From Pseudomonadales bacterium (lineage in GTDB: Bacteria > Pseudomonadota > Gammaproteobacteria > Pseudomonadales > Azotimanducaceae), in the NCBI GenBank assembly GCA_019090615.1, contig JAHRVQ010000052.1, positions 1-64,000 on the forward strand: a stretch of 64,000 bases of DNA. Reading direction: 5' to 3'. How positions within the stretch are numbered: position 1 is the first letter of the stretch; every line of letters starts with the position of its first letter. The position numbers and the translations under genes were made by a program. The notes under the pieces are model-generated. The model made no database searches and was not told the DNA's origin. It saw only the letters and a list, made by a program, of their open reading frames with translations. Of this stretch, positions 52,470 through 61,291 are shown in pieces.

Positions 52470-53268
52470 GCTATTGCAGAAAACAATGAAATTCAAAAGA
52501 ACCGCAGCAATTATAACCGCCATCATTTTACTCTCAGGATGTAAGGCGAATTCGCTTTATTATGCCTCCCAGGCCCATCTGGGCGTGGATCTCTCAGGTA
52601 ATGCAACAGCACCCACCAATTTCTCCGTATCAGGAAACACGGCTGAATTGAGCATCGTGCCGGCAAAGAGCGACGGATCGTCCCACACTCTCTATGGCGG
52701 CCTAAAGGCCAACCTGAAGTATCTGGAATTTCCTGCAGGCAACAAAATTGGCCAACATTTTACCACAGGGGAAGCGGCGGTTTGCGCGATATACATCGAG
52801 CACCCTAAAGTTCTTGAACACTACAAAGAATTATGTATCAAAATAGACAAGGTTGAGCGGCCTGGCGCTAAAGCAGTAGTTACGAAAAAAAGAGATCTAG
52901 CGCTGGTCGTGGCTAATCGCAGTTTGATCGGACTAGATGTTCATTTTGGCGAGGGAGAATCAATCGGCTCTAATTTTGGCTACAAACGACTCGTGCTAGC
53001 CGCTGTACCAGTTACAAACAGCTCACACGAGGTGGGATCTGTTTACGTCGACATCAACGTAGATTCGTTAACGGGCAAGAAAGACTGTGAGGCAAAAAGT
53101 GAGCCAGAAAAGATACTATGTTCAGTTGAAGGCGGCCTAAAAATAAACCAGACGATTGCAACAGGCGATGCAGCAAAATTAATGGCCATCGCCAATCGCA
53201 AGGGCCTAAAAACCGCGCAAAATATGGCGAATAAGCTAATCAATGAAGTGGAACCACATACACCGTGA
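52462..53268 (+). CDS. Unrecognised lipoprotein B (paralogue of A)
   Basis: About 268 residues from ATG 52462, which overlaps the stop of A (ATGATTAG) and has GGAG seven bases upstream; ATG at 52486 would give a shorter signal. The lipobox is L-L-S-G-C27. It mirrors A: the first half NSLYYAS...SIVP...TTGEAA (30-106), the second LVVANRSLIGLD...GYKRLVLAAVP...ATGDAA (149-238). Lysine-rich linkers sit between. The similarity to A is clear by eye in spacing and motif but moderate in identity, so the duplication is old. The stop overlaps the start of C by three or four bases. Confidence 0.8.
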   Translation: MIRLLQKTMKFKRTAAIITAIILLSGCKANSLYYASQAHLGVDLSGNATAPTNFSVSGNTAELSIVPAKSDGSSHTLYGGLKANLKYLEFPAGNKIGQHFTTGEAAVCAIYIEHPKVLEHYKELCIKIDKVERPGAKAVVTKKRDLALVVANRSLIGLDVHFGEGESIGSNFGYKRLVLAAVPVTNSSHEVGSVYVDINVDSLTGKKDCEAKSEPEKILCSVEGGLKINQTIATGDAAKLMAIANRKGLKTAQNMANKLINEVEPHTP

Positions 53269-53876
53269 AGTATCAATTGCTTCTAATAGCTGCACTTGCC
53301 TGTTTGTCCGGCTGCGCGTCAACGATCCAGCTTGGGAATAATCGACACGACATTGGTTTCCTCTGGTTGAAGGAAAATAAGCAGGAAGGAGCAAGTGTTG
53401 CAGAGCTCAGACGACTGGGAATCAGTTTCTATCTTGGCAAGCAGACTGGGTTGATGCTGGGCTATCAGAGAAACATGAGCCTCAGCCCGGCATCGCCGAA
53501 AGCCAACCAGGAAACCAGAGCCCTGTTGATGGGCAAGTTGACTTCCAGAGCCTTTGATAATGATAAAGGTTATTTCAATCGGATTGGGTTGTTCTGGATA
53601 AAAGTCACAAAACCCCAACCCCTGCTCGTTAATACCACTGCTATTGGCGCTGAAATGCTCGCAGGTTCTACAGATGGCAATGCGATGCTAGGTTATCAAC
53701 AACAAGTGAAAATGAAATCAATCGAAGAACTGAACGATGTCCTGGTGTGCATCCACTATTCGTCCCTGAACCCAATGGAAACAAATTTGTTAATCACGCC
53801 TGCGCCGGATATTACCGAGCGTGTTTTACTAGATTGCAACCTTAGCTCAGCCCTATCCCACTCAATGGACCAGTAG
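53265..53876 (+). CDS. Unrecognised lipoprotein C
   Basis: A 203-residue lipoprotein starting at GTG 53265, which shares bases with the stop of B (GTGA). The signal ends in the lipobox C-L-S-G-C17. The mature part (LGNNRHDIGFLWLK, then GISFYLGKQTGLMLGYQR) alternates like beta strands. It lacks the repeat seen in A and B. Its position as the third coupled gene argues that the three products act together at the envelope. No family or function is recognised. The next gene is about 415 bases away. Confidence 0.78.
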   Translation: MKYQLLLIAALACLSGCASTIQLGNNRHDIGFLWLKENKQEGASVAELRRLGISFYLGKQTGLMLGYQRNMSLSPASPKANQETRALLMGKLTSRAFDNDKGYFNRIGLFWIKVTKPQPLLVNTTAIGAEMLAGSTDGNAMLGYQQQVKMKSIEELNDVLVCIHYSSLNPMETNLLITPAPDITERVLLDCNLSSALSHSMDQ

Positions 53877-54291
53877 TAATGAAATGAGTGCTAAAACGTT
53901 TTCGGCGCTCAATAGAACCCCCCATCAGACACCTACAAACAGCACCCCTGCCAGACCAGACGCAAGCAAGATAACAGGTCCACGCCCTATCCAACAACAC
54001 TAGCACTTGATCAAAAGGCAGAACGATGTTTGAATCATGTCATTGCAATGTCCTAATATTGCATTCAGGGCAGCTTGTAACGATTAAAATGAATTGCGAC
54101 GGGTAACAACGCAATACTAGTTTGCTTAGGGCAAAGGCCTTGTTTTGTGTTATCAAGGTCTTTCAGACTTAGCATAATAGTTACCCGAGATTAATGACAC
54201 GCAAGTTGAAATGCTGATTCATTAGCCAGTGACCTTAGCCAATGCATCTAGCATCCAACCTAAACTACGAATCATCAGGGAGGAAAGATCA
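53877..54291. other. Intergenic region with a 10-bp hairpin
   Basis: AAAGGCCTTG (54133-54142) and CAAGGTCTTT (54154-54163) pair with one G-U around an 11-base loop; a poor T-run follows. It may terminate the lipoprotein operon. A GTG frame start at 54229 is not used in my reading. No other feature is visible. Confidence 0.5.
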
Positions 54292-55074
54292 TTGGCACTC
54301 ACATCTGAAGCAGTCGTTGATGTAGCAGATACTCAGCTAACAATGATAAGAGGAGGTTCGGGTAAACCACTACTCATCTTACACGATGAACTTGGTTATA
54401 CCGGCTGGATGCGCTGGAATGAAGCATTAAGCAATGACCACGAATTAATCATTCCACTACAACCCGGCTTTGGCCACACGCCACGGCTTGACTGGATCAT
54501 GAGCTATCGCGACCTGGGATGTTTTTACCAGCGAGTAATTCGAGAACTAAAACTTGGCCCCATAGATGTTATAGGCTTTTCTGCTGGCGCCTATATTGCT
54601 GCCGAAATGGCAGCATCTAATCCAGACCTGTTCGATAAAGTGGTGCTGGTTAGCCCACTGGGCCTTAAACCCCTCGAAGGGGAAATCATGGATATGTTTT
54701 GTTTGACCATCAAAACCCATCTACTGCATACCGTCTGGAACACCGAAGCAGCGGAGTTCGCCGAGATTTACGGCGGCGGCATGAGCCCCGAACAGTTCGA
54801 GTTATTTGAAGAAGCGCGCAGCGAATCTACTCGGTTAGGCTGGGAGCCCTATATGTTCAACCCAAGTCTTGGCCATCTGTTGAAAGGCATTGGCGACTTA
54901 CCGACCCAACTTGTGTGGGGTGTTTATGATGACTTTTCTCCCCGCGGATGTATCGATGCCTATAAACAGGCCATACCCGGGGCAAAGATTAATGACATCG
55001 CCGATGCAGGTCATCGACCTGAAATTGAAAATCCGGACGCCTTTATTGATGCGGTAGCAGGTTTCCTTAGCTAA
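54292..55074 (+). CDS. Alpha/beta-hydrolase fold enzyme
   Basis: About 260 residues starting from TTG 54292, which follows an AGGGAGGA site by seven bases; the annotated-looking GTG at 54229 has no such site. The oxyanion strand LLILHDELGYTGW is followed by IPLQPGFGHTP, the elbow G-F-S97-A-G-A and a histidine in DAGHRPEIENP. The fold is that of C-C-bond hydrolases and esterases; the substrate is unknown. It lies 75 bases upstream of a luciferase-like monooxygenase and is probably its operon partner. Confidence 0.88.
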   Translation: MALTSEAVVDVADTQLTMIRGGSGKPLLILHDELGYTGWMRWNEALSNDHELIIPLQPGFGHTPRLDWIMSYRDLGCFYQRVIRELKLGPIDVIGFSAGAYIAAEMAASNPDLFDKVVLVSPLGLKPLEGEIMDMFCLTIKTHLLHTVWNTEAAEFAEIYGGGMSPEQFELFEEARSESTRLGWEPYMFNPSLGHLLKGIGDLPTQLVWGVYDDFSPRGCIDAYKQAIPGAKINDIADAGHRPEIENPDAFIDAVAGFLS

Positions 55075-55148
55075 ATATTAAGCAACCTATAGCGGCACCA
55101 GGGATCAACAATATTTAGCCAGGACATATTCAGCAAGGACACATAATC

Positions 55149-56477
55149 ATGAAAATAGCTTATTTTACCGAACGACCCTATCGTTGGGTTGATGAGGAAG
55201 CGGTACTCAAAAACAAAGCTTTTTTTGCCATATCGAATTCACATTTCGATCGCGAAAAAGCGGCCGCCGACTATAATCACTATCTTGACGAGGCCGTGTA
55301 CGCCGAGGAACTCGGCTTTGATGCAGTCTGTTTAAATGAACATCACGGCAATCCATTTTGCATGGGCAGTGTGATGAATGTTGAAGCGGCAATTCTGGCA
55401 AGAATTACTAACAAAGTGAATATAGTACTTATCGGCAACCCGTTACCCACCATTAAACACCCCCTGAGAATGGCAGAAGAACTGGCCGAAATCGACTTAA
55501 TCTCCAAAGGCCGACTGGTGACAGGCTGGGTGCGTGGCGCGGGCAGCGAGCAATTTTTTAATAATGCCAACCCCGCCTATAATCGCGAGATGTTTAACGA
55601 AGCCCATGACTTTATAGTCCAGGCCTGGACTCGGCCAGGGCCATGGCGATATGAAGGCAAACATTTCCATTATCGTCATGTTAACCCCTGGGCATTACCC
55701 TATCAAAAACCCCATCCGCAGATGTGGATCCCAGGCACCCTTAGCCCTGAAACTGTAGAATGGTGCGCGGACCACGCTTATCCCTATATTGGTTTAGGCA
55801 CCTCATTAGGCCCAACCTGCGATCTATGGGATTTTTACGCCGACGAAGCACAGAAACATGGTTATCAGGCCGGCTCTGAAAACTTTGGCTATCTGATCCC
55901 GACCTTTGTTGCCGATACCGATGCCAAGGCTCAGGAAATTGGCGCCAATTTCGTATATGGCGGCGGCCAGGGTGCATTTAGTCGACCCGAGCATACCCTG
56001 CCCTCAGGTTATAACTCGAAAGATGCAATCCGCAATTTATCCAAACAGCCCGGCGGCAGTTGGCTGGGTATTTCTCGCGATAAGCTCGGTTCATCTGGCG
56101 GCGCTGCAAAAGAAGCAGTTGATTATGATGAGGTACGCCTCAAACTGCGCGCTGGGCTTGATAAGGCGCAGCGCAACATGCAAATTCTGATTGGCACACC
56201 GGATACCGTTATTCCCAAAATCAAAAAAATAATCGAAATCATTCGCCCGGGTATTTTTTCTTTCTTTGCTGTCCAAGGACAGGCCAATAACGAAGACCGG
56301 ATGAGAAGTTTACAACTGCTCGGTGAACACGTTGTACCAGCAATCCGTGAACATGCGAAAAATATCGGCCTGGTCGATCCGTTAACGCAAAAGCCCGGCA
56401 TCAACAAGATTACCGCCGGCACGCAACGTGACCCAGTAGTGGATCGCGCCGCACTACAGGCTATTCTTGATGCTTGA
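55149..56477 (+). CDS. Luciferase-like (LLM class) flavin monooxygenase 1
   Basis: A 442-residue TIM-barrel flavin-dependent monooxygenase of the bacterial luciferase family. The early YAEELGFDAVCLNEHHGNPF (about 51-70) with E-H-H and the GRLVTGWVRGAG segment are typical. The insertion between these and the C-terminus (HFHYRHVNPWALPYQKPHPQMWIPG) follows the family pattern. These enzymes need FMNH2 supplied by a separate reductase; the nitroreductase at 61.6 kb might, but that is guesswork. An AAGGA site precedes the ATG. The last codons are part of a heptamer repeat. A terminator follows. Confidence 0.93.
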   Translation: MKIAYFTERPYRWVDEEAVLKNKAFFAISNSHFDREKAAADYNHYLDEAVYAEELGFDAVCLNEHHGNPFCMGSVMNVEAAILARITNKVNIVLIGNPLPTIKHPLRMAEELAEIDLISKGRLVTGWVRGAGSEQFFNNANPAYNREMFNEAHDFIVQAWTRPGPWRYEGKHFHYRHVNPWALPYQKPHPQMWIPGTLSPETVEWCADHAYPYIGLGTSLGPTCDLWDFYADEAQKHGYQAGSENFGYLIPTFVADTDAKAQEIGANFVYGGGQGAFSRPEHTLPSGYNSKDAIRNLSKQPGGSWLGISRDKLGSSGGAAKEAVDYDEVRLKLRAGLDKAQRNMQILIGTPDTVIPKIKKIIEIIRPGIFSFFAVQGQANNEDRMRSLQLLGEHVVPAIREHAKNIGLVDPLTQKPGINKITAGTQRDPVVDRAALQAILDA

Positions 56478-56500
56478 TGCTTGATGCTTGATGCTTGATG
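56466..56500 (+). repeat. Five heptamer copies (CTTGATG) covering a stop codon
   Basis: CTTGATG repeats five times exactly. The TGA stop (56475-56477) lies within the second copy. Because seven is not a multiple of three, gain or loss of units upstream of the stop would change the protein tail. Confidence 0.95.
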
Positions 56501-56556
56501 CTTCAGTGGAATTTAGTGCTAGTGTTAAAGTTAAGCCTTAAACGCACGCAGACGAT

Positions 56557-56581
56557 AAAAACGCCCTCTATGGGCGTTTTT
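56557..56581 (+). terminator. Rho-independent terminator
   Basis: A 10-bp stem AAAAACGCCC / GGGCGTTTTT with a five-base loop, followed by more T. It separates the luciferase-like gene from the Rieske dioxygenase genes. Confidence 0.95.
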
Positions 56582-56749
56582 TTATAACATTTCCATAACA
56601 GCTAAAAGCTATCGGATAAGCCATCAACGAATTATCTGGCACTATTTATTGCCACAAGTCATTGCCGCAGCACACAAAACGTGTTTTATTCTCCTTATCA
56701 AACAAGTACAAAATATATATTTATATCCTCGTTTCAAGGGAGATCAAAC

Positions 56750-58171
56750 ATGAGCTCATCGATTATCGCCACAGATCTGGTTAGACACAAAGAAGGCAAG
56801 ATCGCACGTGACATTTTCGTTAGCCCGGAAGTCTATCAACGTGAATTAAAACAGGTATTTGGTCGATCCTGGTTGTTAGTCGGGCATGAAAGCCAGATCC
56901 CCAACAAATACGATTATTTTGTTTCTCGCATGGGCGAGGAATCCGTCATTATGACCCGTGACAAGACTAACAAAATACATGTTTTTCTAAATACCTGCCC
57001 CCATCGCGGCATGAAAGTTTGCCGCTACGATCAGGGCAATGCACGGGTATTTACCTGCCCTTATCATGCCTGGAGCTTCTCGGTTGACGGCAATAAAAAC
57101 GCCCCTCCAGGCGGCCTGGTCGGCGTACCACATTTTAAAAAGGCTTATCAGGGCGGCTTAGACAAGTCTAAATGGGGCCTGGTCCCAGTCGCCCAACTAG
57201 TCAATTACAAGGGTTCAATATGGGCCAACTGGGATAAAAATGCAGTTGATTTCGAAACCTATCTGGGTGATATGAAAATCTACCTGGACGCAGTACTCGA
57301 TCATCGTGATGGCACCCCAGGTGGTTCAGAAGTCATTGGCGGTATACAAAAATGGAAAGTGCCTTCAAACTGGAAATTTGGCGCCGAGAACTTCATTGGT
57401 GACCTCTATCATATTACCAGTCACCGCTCAGTTGATATGGTTTCTATAGGCCCAAGTGGCGCAGGCCGGCGTGATACCATCAAACTCGACGATGAGGCTG
57501 AAAAACATATCATCCGAAAACCGCCGCCCCGAATGGGCAGCATCGGCTTCCCAAATCACGGCCATGGCCTGATTGGTACCCAACCGCATTATGCAGAACC
57601 TGACTATGCGGCATCTTTTACTTTGACCCCCATCGTCGAAGAATATTATAAAGAAATCTATCACCGGCGGGTCGAAAACCTTGGCAAACAGTCCAGAGTG
57701 TTAACCCCAGTGGGCACCATATTCCCCAACTGCTCGTTTCACGGTATGCAGCCAAGAGCCCTGTTCACCTGGCATCCCAATGGCGCACAGGAAATGGAAA
57801 TGTGGAAATGGTATCTGGTGGATGCTGATGCGCCAGATGAAGTTAAAAATGTCCTGCGCCAGTATTATTTGCGTTATGCAGGCCCGGCTGGCCTTACTGA
57901 GCAGGATGATATGGAAAACTGGAACTATGCCACTTCAGCCAGCAGCGGTGCCAGGGCAGGGCTCTACCCCTACAACTATCAAATGGGTCTCGGTTTTGAA
58001 TCCCAGGCTACGGATATCAAAGACGCCATATTTACAGCCTCAGTAACGGAACAGAATCAGCGCCTGTTTTATAATCGTTGGGCAGAATTTATGGATGCCG
58101 ATAGCTGGGACAATCTACATCCCGATGCAAGCAATAACTTCCATGATATTCTGGCCAGGAGTCAATCATGA
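56750..58171 (+). CDS. Rieske ring-hydroxylating dioxygenase, alpha subunit
   Basis: A 473-residue large subunit. The Rieske cluster ligands are C83-x-H85 and C103-x2-H106 with 17 residues between. The mononuclear iron site is D218, H221 and H225 in E-N-F-I-G-D-L-Y-H-I-T-S-H; the gap between histidines is four, one less than in naphthalene dioxygenase. The catalytic domain is of aromatic-ring dioxygenase type, so cis-dihydroxylation of an aromatic ring is likely. I chose ATG 56750 because AAGGGAG lies eight or nine bases before it; the longer frame from 56681 is unsupported. It overlaps the beta subunit by four bases (ATGA). Electron-transfer partners are not in the window. Confidence 0.95.
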   Translation: MSSSIIATDLVRHKEGKIARDIFVSPEVYQRELKQVFGRSWLLVGHESQIPNKYDYFVSRMGEESVIMTRDKTNKIHVFLNTCPHRGMKVCRYDQGNARVFTCPYHAWSFSVDGNKNAPPGGLVGVPHFKKAYQGGLDKSKWGLVPVAQLVNYKGSIWANWDKNAVDFETYLGDMKIYLDAVLDHRDGTPGGSEVIGGIQKWKVPSNWKFGAENFIGDLYHITSHRSVDMVSIGPSGAGRRDTIKLDDEAEKHIIRKPPPRMGSIGFPNHGHGLIGTQPHYAEPDYAASFTLTPIVEEYYKEIYHRRVENLGKQSRVLTPVGTIFPNCSFHGMQPRALFTWHPNGAQEMEMWKWYLVDADAPDEVKNVLRQYYLRYAGPAGLTEQDDMENWNYATSASSGARAGLYPYNYQMGLGFESQATDIKDAIFTASVTEQNQRLFYNRWAEFMDADSWDNLHPDASNNFHDILARSQS

Positions 58172-58731
58172 GCCAGTCATCCAGCAATCAGCGATCAGAT
58201 GCTATCGAAGCATTATTGCTACAGCGAGAAATCGAAGCCTTTTATTATCAGGAAGCCGAACTACTGGACGAGCGACGCTTTGAAGAATGGCTGGATATGC
58301 TAGCTGAGGATATTATTTATTTTATGCCGCTGCGGCGTAACGTTAAATATGGCGAACATGCCGCCAGCGAAAATACCCGACAGGGCCTGGATGCTGCCTG
58401 GTTTGATGAGGGCAAGCATACCTTAACCCAACGGGTGGCGCAGATTGCGACAGGTATCCACTGGGCTGAAGAACCTTTATCACGGGTAAGGCACCTGGTA
58501 ACCAACGTACAGGTTGAGCAACGACCGCATAACACCGATGGCCCCATGGAAATTGAAGCCAAAAGTCGGTTTCTGGTATATCGCAACCGAATTAACGATG
58601 AGACGGATATATTTGTTGGCAAACGCACCGATCTATTACGTCACCAGGACAGCGGCTGGGTAGTTGCCAAACGCGTTATCCTACTGGACCAAAGCACCCT
58701 GTTAGCCAAAAACCTCACGGTATTTTTCTAA
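58168..58731 (+). CDS. Rieske ring-hydroxylating dioxygenase, beta subunit
   Basis: A 187-residue small subunit of the NTF2-like fold. The typical EIEAFYYQEAELLDERRFEEWLDML opening helix and the W-A-E-E-P-L-S-R-V-R-H segment with conserved arginines are present, and the end ILLDQSTLLAKNLTVFF is diagnostic. It is structural and forms a hetero-hexamer with alpha. The start shares ATGA with the stop of alpha, so translation is coupled. A small gene follows after about 60 bases. Confidence 0.95.
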   Translation: MSQSSSNQRSDAIEALLLQREIEAFYYQEAELLDERRFEEWLDMLAEDIIYFMPLRRNVKYGEHAASENTRQGLDAAWFDEGKHTLTQRVAQIATGIHWAEEPLSRVRHLVTNVQVEQRPHNTDGPMEIEAKSRFLVYRNRINDETDIFVGKRTDLLRHQDSGWVVAKRVILLDQSTLLAKNLTVFF

Positions 58732-58792
58732 CTGCAAACAACTACAAAAAAATCAAAAGATAATTAGCAAGTCAAGTAATTTGAGGGCTATC

Positions 58793-59047
58793 ATGGCAAC
58801 TGAAGACGACACAAAAAGAACAGCAGGTAGCTCCGAGCGGCTCGAAGGCATTTTAACACTAGACCTTGTCGCCATACCCGAAGGTGCCAAAGTCCGCCTG
58901 GTGGGCGGCGAGACTGCCGAAGTAGTGAGCAACCCCCGAGACGGTATGTGGATACTGCTCAACATACTAGAAGCACCTAACGACCCAGACTACGTTGGCG
59001 AAGAAGATCTGATATTTTGGGCCGATGTGCTGGGTGTTATAGATTAA
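58793..59047 (+). CDS. Small companion protein of the dioxygenase, function unknown
   Basis: An 84-residue acidic protein. The sequence LEGILTLDLVAIPEGAKVRL, then GGETAEVVSNPRDGMW, suggests a small beta-rich fold; there are no cysteines, so it is not a ferredoxin. I recall similar short proteins next to dioxygenase genes in other aromatic degraders, but no name. The ATG at 58793 has TTGAGGG upstream. It lies 60 bases after the beta subunit and ends only three bases before the convergent luciferase-like gene. It could stabilise or regulate the dioxygenase. Confidence 0.8.
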   Translation: MATEDDTKRTAGSSERLEGILTLDLVAIPEGAKVRLVGGETAEVVSNPRDGMWILLNILEAPNDPDYVGEEDLIFWADVLGVID

Positions 59048-59050
59048 ACG

Positions 59051-60382
59051 CTATGCTTTCACTGCCTTACGACTGACTGACGCTGATCCAGCGTTAAGTC
59101 GGTCGCGCAAAGTTTGTTCGGTATATTCGGTTCGAAATGCCCCACGCTGCTGCAATTCTGGGATTAATAGTCGATTAATGTCCGCATAATAATCTGGCGC
59201 ATAATAAGAGGGGGTAAGCTGAAAACCATCCCCGCCGCCTTCTTCGAGCAAATAGACCAGATGGTCTGCCACCTGGCTGGCTGTACCAATCATTGGCCCA
59301 CCATCACTGCCCGATAAATACGAACCCGCAATTTCACGCAAGGTAATACCGGGGTTCGATTTAGTATAGGCCTCTAACATGCCCTGGGTACCTGGCACCT
59401 TTAAATTGCCGACCGGTTTATCTGGGTCCAACTGACTAAGGTCATAGTTAAAATGCCCAGACATCAACGCCAGAGAGGCTTCAAAAGGAATACGCTCGCG
59501 GATTTCATGTTGCCTGCTACGGGCCTCAAGCTCAGTATCCGCCACCAGTGGCTGTGCGCCCCAAAGAATTTTAACCGATTTCGGGTCACGGCCATTTTGT
59601 TCGCAGCGGGTTGCTATATCGTCGCTAAATTCACGCATCTGCTTAGTACTGGTTGCTGCCGCAAAAATACACTCGGTATGTTTTGCCGCAAATTCACGGC
59701 CTCGATCAGATTGCCCGGCCTGGAAAAGATAAGGTTGACGTTGCGGCGAAGGAATAACTGTTAGCGGCCCCTGCACTTTATTCCACTTGCCTTCAAAATT
59801 GATTTTGCGCACCTTAGCGGGGTCGGCAAAAATACCGTTTTCCATATCCATTTTAAGCGCATCATCCTGCCAGCTATTCCACAGCTGATAACATACTTCC
59901 ATATACTCATCAGCACGATCATAACGCTCATCATGAGGTGGCAGATCATCCATGCCAAAATTCCGCGCCTCACCTTTGGAGATTGACGATACAATATTCC
60001 AGCCAATTCGGCCCTTGGTGACATGATCTAAAGTTGCCAGTTTTCGCGCCAACATATAAGGCGGATAAAAGGTGGTAGACATGGTGGTCGCAAAACCTAA
60101 TTTATCGGTCTTGGCGGCTAAATAAGGTATCAGGCACAGCGGGTCTGAATTAGGAAACTGTATACCATAACGAACACTTGCAGTATTGGTGCCGCCGCCC
60201 CAACCGTCAGCAAAGAAAAACATATCAAATTTACCCTGCTCCAGGGTTTGCGCGATTTCCACCCAATATTCGGTTTCAGTCCACTGGTGACGGATTTTCT
60301 CTGGCGGATAGACCCACGACATAATCATATGTGGTGCTGGGCAATACAGCATAAAACCCGTTAAATGCATCTGTTTGGTCAT
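59051..60382 (-). CDS. NtaA/DszA-type (LLM class) flavin monooxygenase 2
   Basis: A 443-residue luciferase-superfamily enzyme of the nitrilotriacetate/dibenzothiophene-sulfone monooxygenase branch. Visible are FDMFFFADGWGG, TKGRIGWNIVSS (a branch hallmark), ARNFG, the RADEYMEVCYQLWNSW segment and PYLFQAGQSDRGREFAA. It needs FMNH2 from another reductase. This branch cleaves C-N or C-S bonds or hydroxylates. The start at 60382 has a GAG site nearby. It is 87 bases downstream of the TauD-type gene, probably in the same operon. Confidence 0.92.
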   Translation of the reverse strand: MTKQMHLTGFMLYCPAPHMIMSWVYPPEKIRHQWTETEYWVEIAQTLEQGKFDMFFFADGWGGGTNTASVRYGIQFPNSDPLCLIPYLAAKTDKLGFATTMSTTFYPPYMLARKLATLDHVTKGRIGWNIVSSISKGEARNFGMDDLPPHDERYDRADEYMEVCYQLWNSWQDDALKMDMENGIFADPAKVRKINFEGKWNKVQGPLTVIPSPQRQPYLFQAGQSDRGREFAAKHTECIFAAATSTKQMREFSDDIATRCEQNGRDPKSVKILWGAQPLVADTELEARSRQHEIRERIPFEASLALMSGHFNYDLSQLDPDKPVGNLKVPGTQGMLEAYTKSNPGITLREIAGSYLSGSDGGPMIGTASQVADHLVYLLEEGGGDGFQLTPSYYAPDYYADINRLLIPELQQRGAFRTEYTEQTLRDRLNAGSASVSRKAVKA

Positions 60383-60469
60383 ATATTTTTCTCAATCACT
60401 TGTCTGGCCAACATCAATTAGCCAGCAACAGTTGGCCAGTAATTATCCACTCGTACAATCAGCTATTGT

Positions 60470-61291
60470 TTAAGCGTTAGGGCGATAAAAAGGTTTATCG
60501 CCATTCACCGTTACTCGATGCATGGTACGGGTTTGCGGAAAATAGTCCGCCACGGCCCGATGCTGCGTGCTGCGATTATCCCAGAAGGCGATGGAATTAA
60601 CTTCCCACTGAAACCGCACATGATACTCAGGCGTGTCAATATGCTGATATAGGAACTGCAAAATGGCCGCACTTTCCTTCGGTTTCATGCCGACAATTTT
60701 AGTCGTAAAGGACCCATTAACGTAAATACCCTGACGACCAGAAACTGGGTGGGTGCGAATCACGGGATGCACGGCTGTCGGCCTTTTATCACCGGCCTTT
60801 TTAGGTGGACCAAATATATGCTCAGAACCGTGCTGCGCCTCAAGACCCGATAAAAAATGCTGCATCTGGCCAGTCAAGCCTTCATAGGCGGCATGCATAC
60901 TGGCAAACATGGTATCACCACCGTGTTCCGGTAAAACCTTGGCATAAAGAATGGCACCCAGATTAGGCTGCTGGTCACAGGAAACATCGGAATGCCAGGC
61001 ACTGGCGGCATATTGCACCTTAGCGTCAGAATGTAATGGTAAAATCTCCGGGTGACCGGCAATACCAGGTGCCACGGGATGGACATGCAAGCTGCCAAAG
61101 CGACGCCCAAGGTCTTTATGCTGATCTGGACTCATATGCTGATCACGAAAGAAGATCACCTGATTTTCTACCAGCGCTGAATTAATTTCTTCAAAGGTTT
61201 GATCACTCAGCGCCTGAGAAAGGTCAACACCACTAATATACGCCCCAATGTTTGGCGTAACTTTGCTCACACTAATTGTTTCGTAGGTCAT
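60470..61291 (-). CDS. TauD/TfdA-family Fe(II)/2-oxoglutarate dioxygenase
   Basis: A 273-residue enzyme. Iron ligands are H100-x-D102 in A-W-H-S-D-V-S and H244 in S-T-Q-H-R-A-V; R259 lies 15 residues later, as in TauD, to bind 2-oxoglutarate. FFRDQHMSPDQH near 47-58 is also typical. These enzymes release sulfite from sulfonates or cleave aryl ethers and related compounds; the substrate here is open. A CGGAG site precedes the ATG. Its pairing with a DszA/NtaA-like enzyme could mean organosulfur use, but that is inference. Confidence 0.93.
   Translation of the reverse strand: MTYETISVSKVTPNIGAYISGVDLSQALSDQTFEEINSALVENQVIFFRDQHMSPDQHKDLGRRFGSLHVHPVAPGIAGHPEILPLHSDAKVQYAASAWHSDVSCDQQPNLGAILYAKVLPEHGGDTMFASMHAAYEGLTGQMQHFLSGLEAQHGSEHIFGPPKKAGDKRPTAVHPVIRTHPVSGRQGIYVNGSFTTKIVGMKPKESAAILQFLYQHIDTPEYHVRFQWEVNSIAFWDNRSTQHRAVADYFPQTRTMHRVTVNGDKPFYRPNA

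Noticed and set aside
58793-59047. Ferredoxin for the dioxygenase
   Set aside because: No cysteines or Rieske histidines are present in the small protein.
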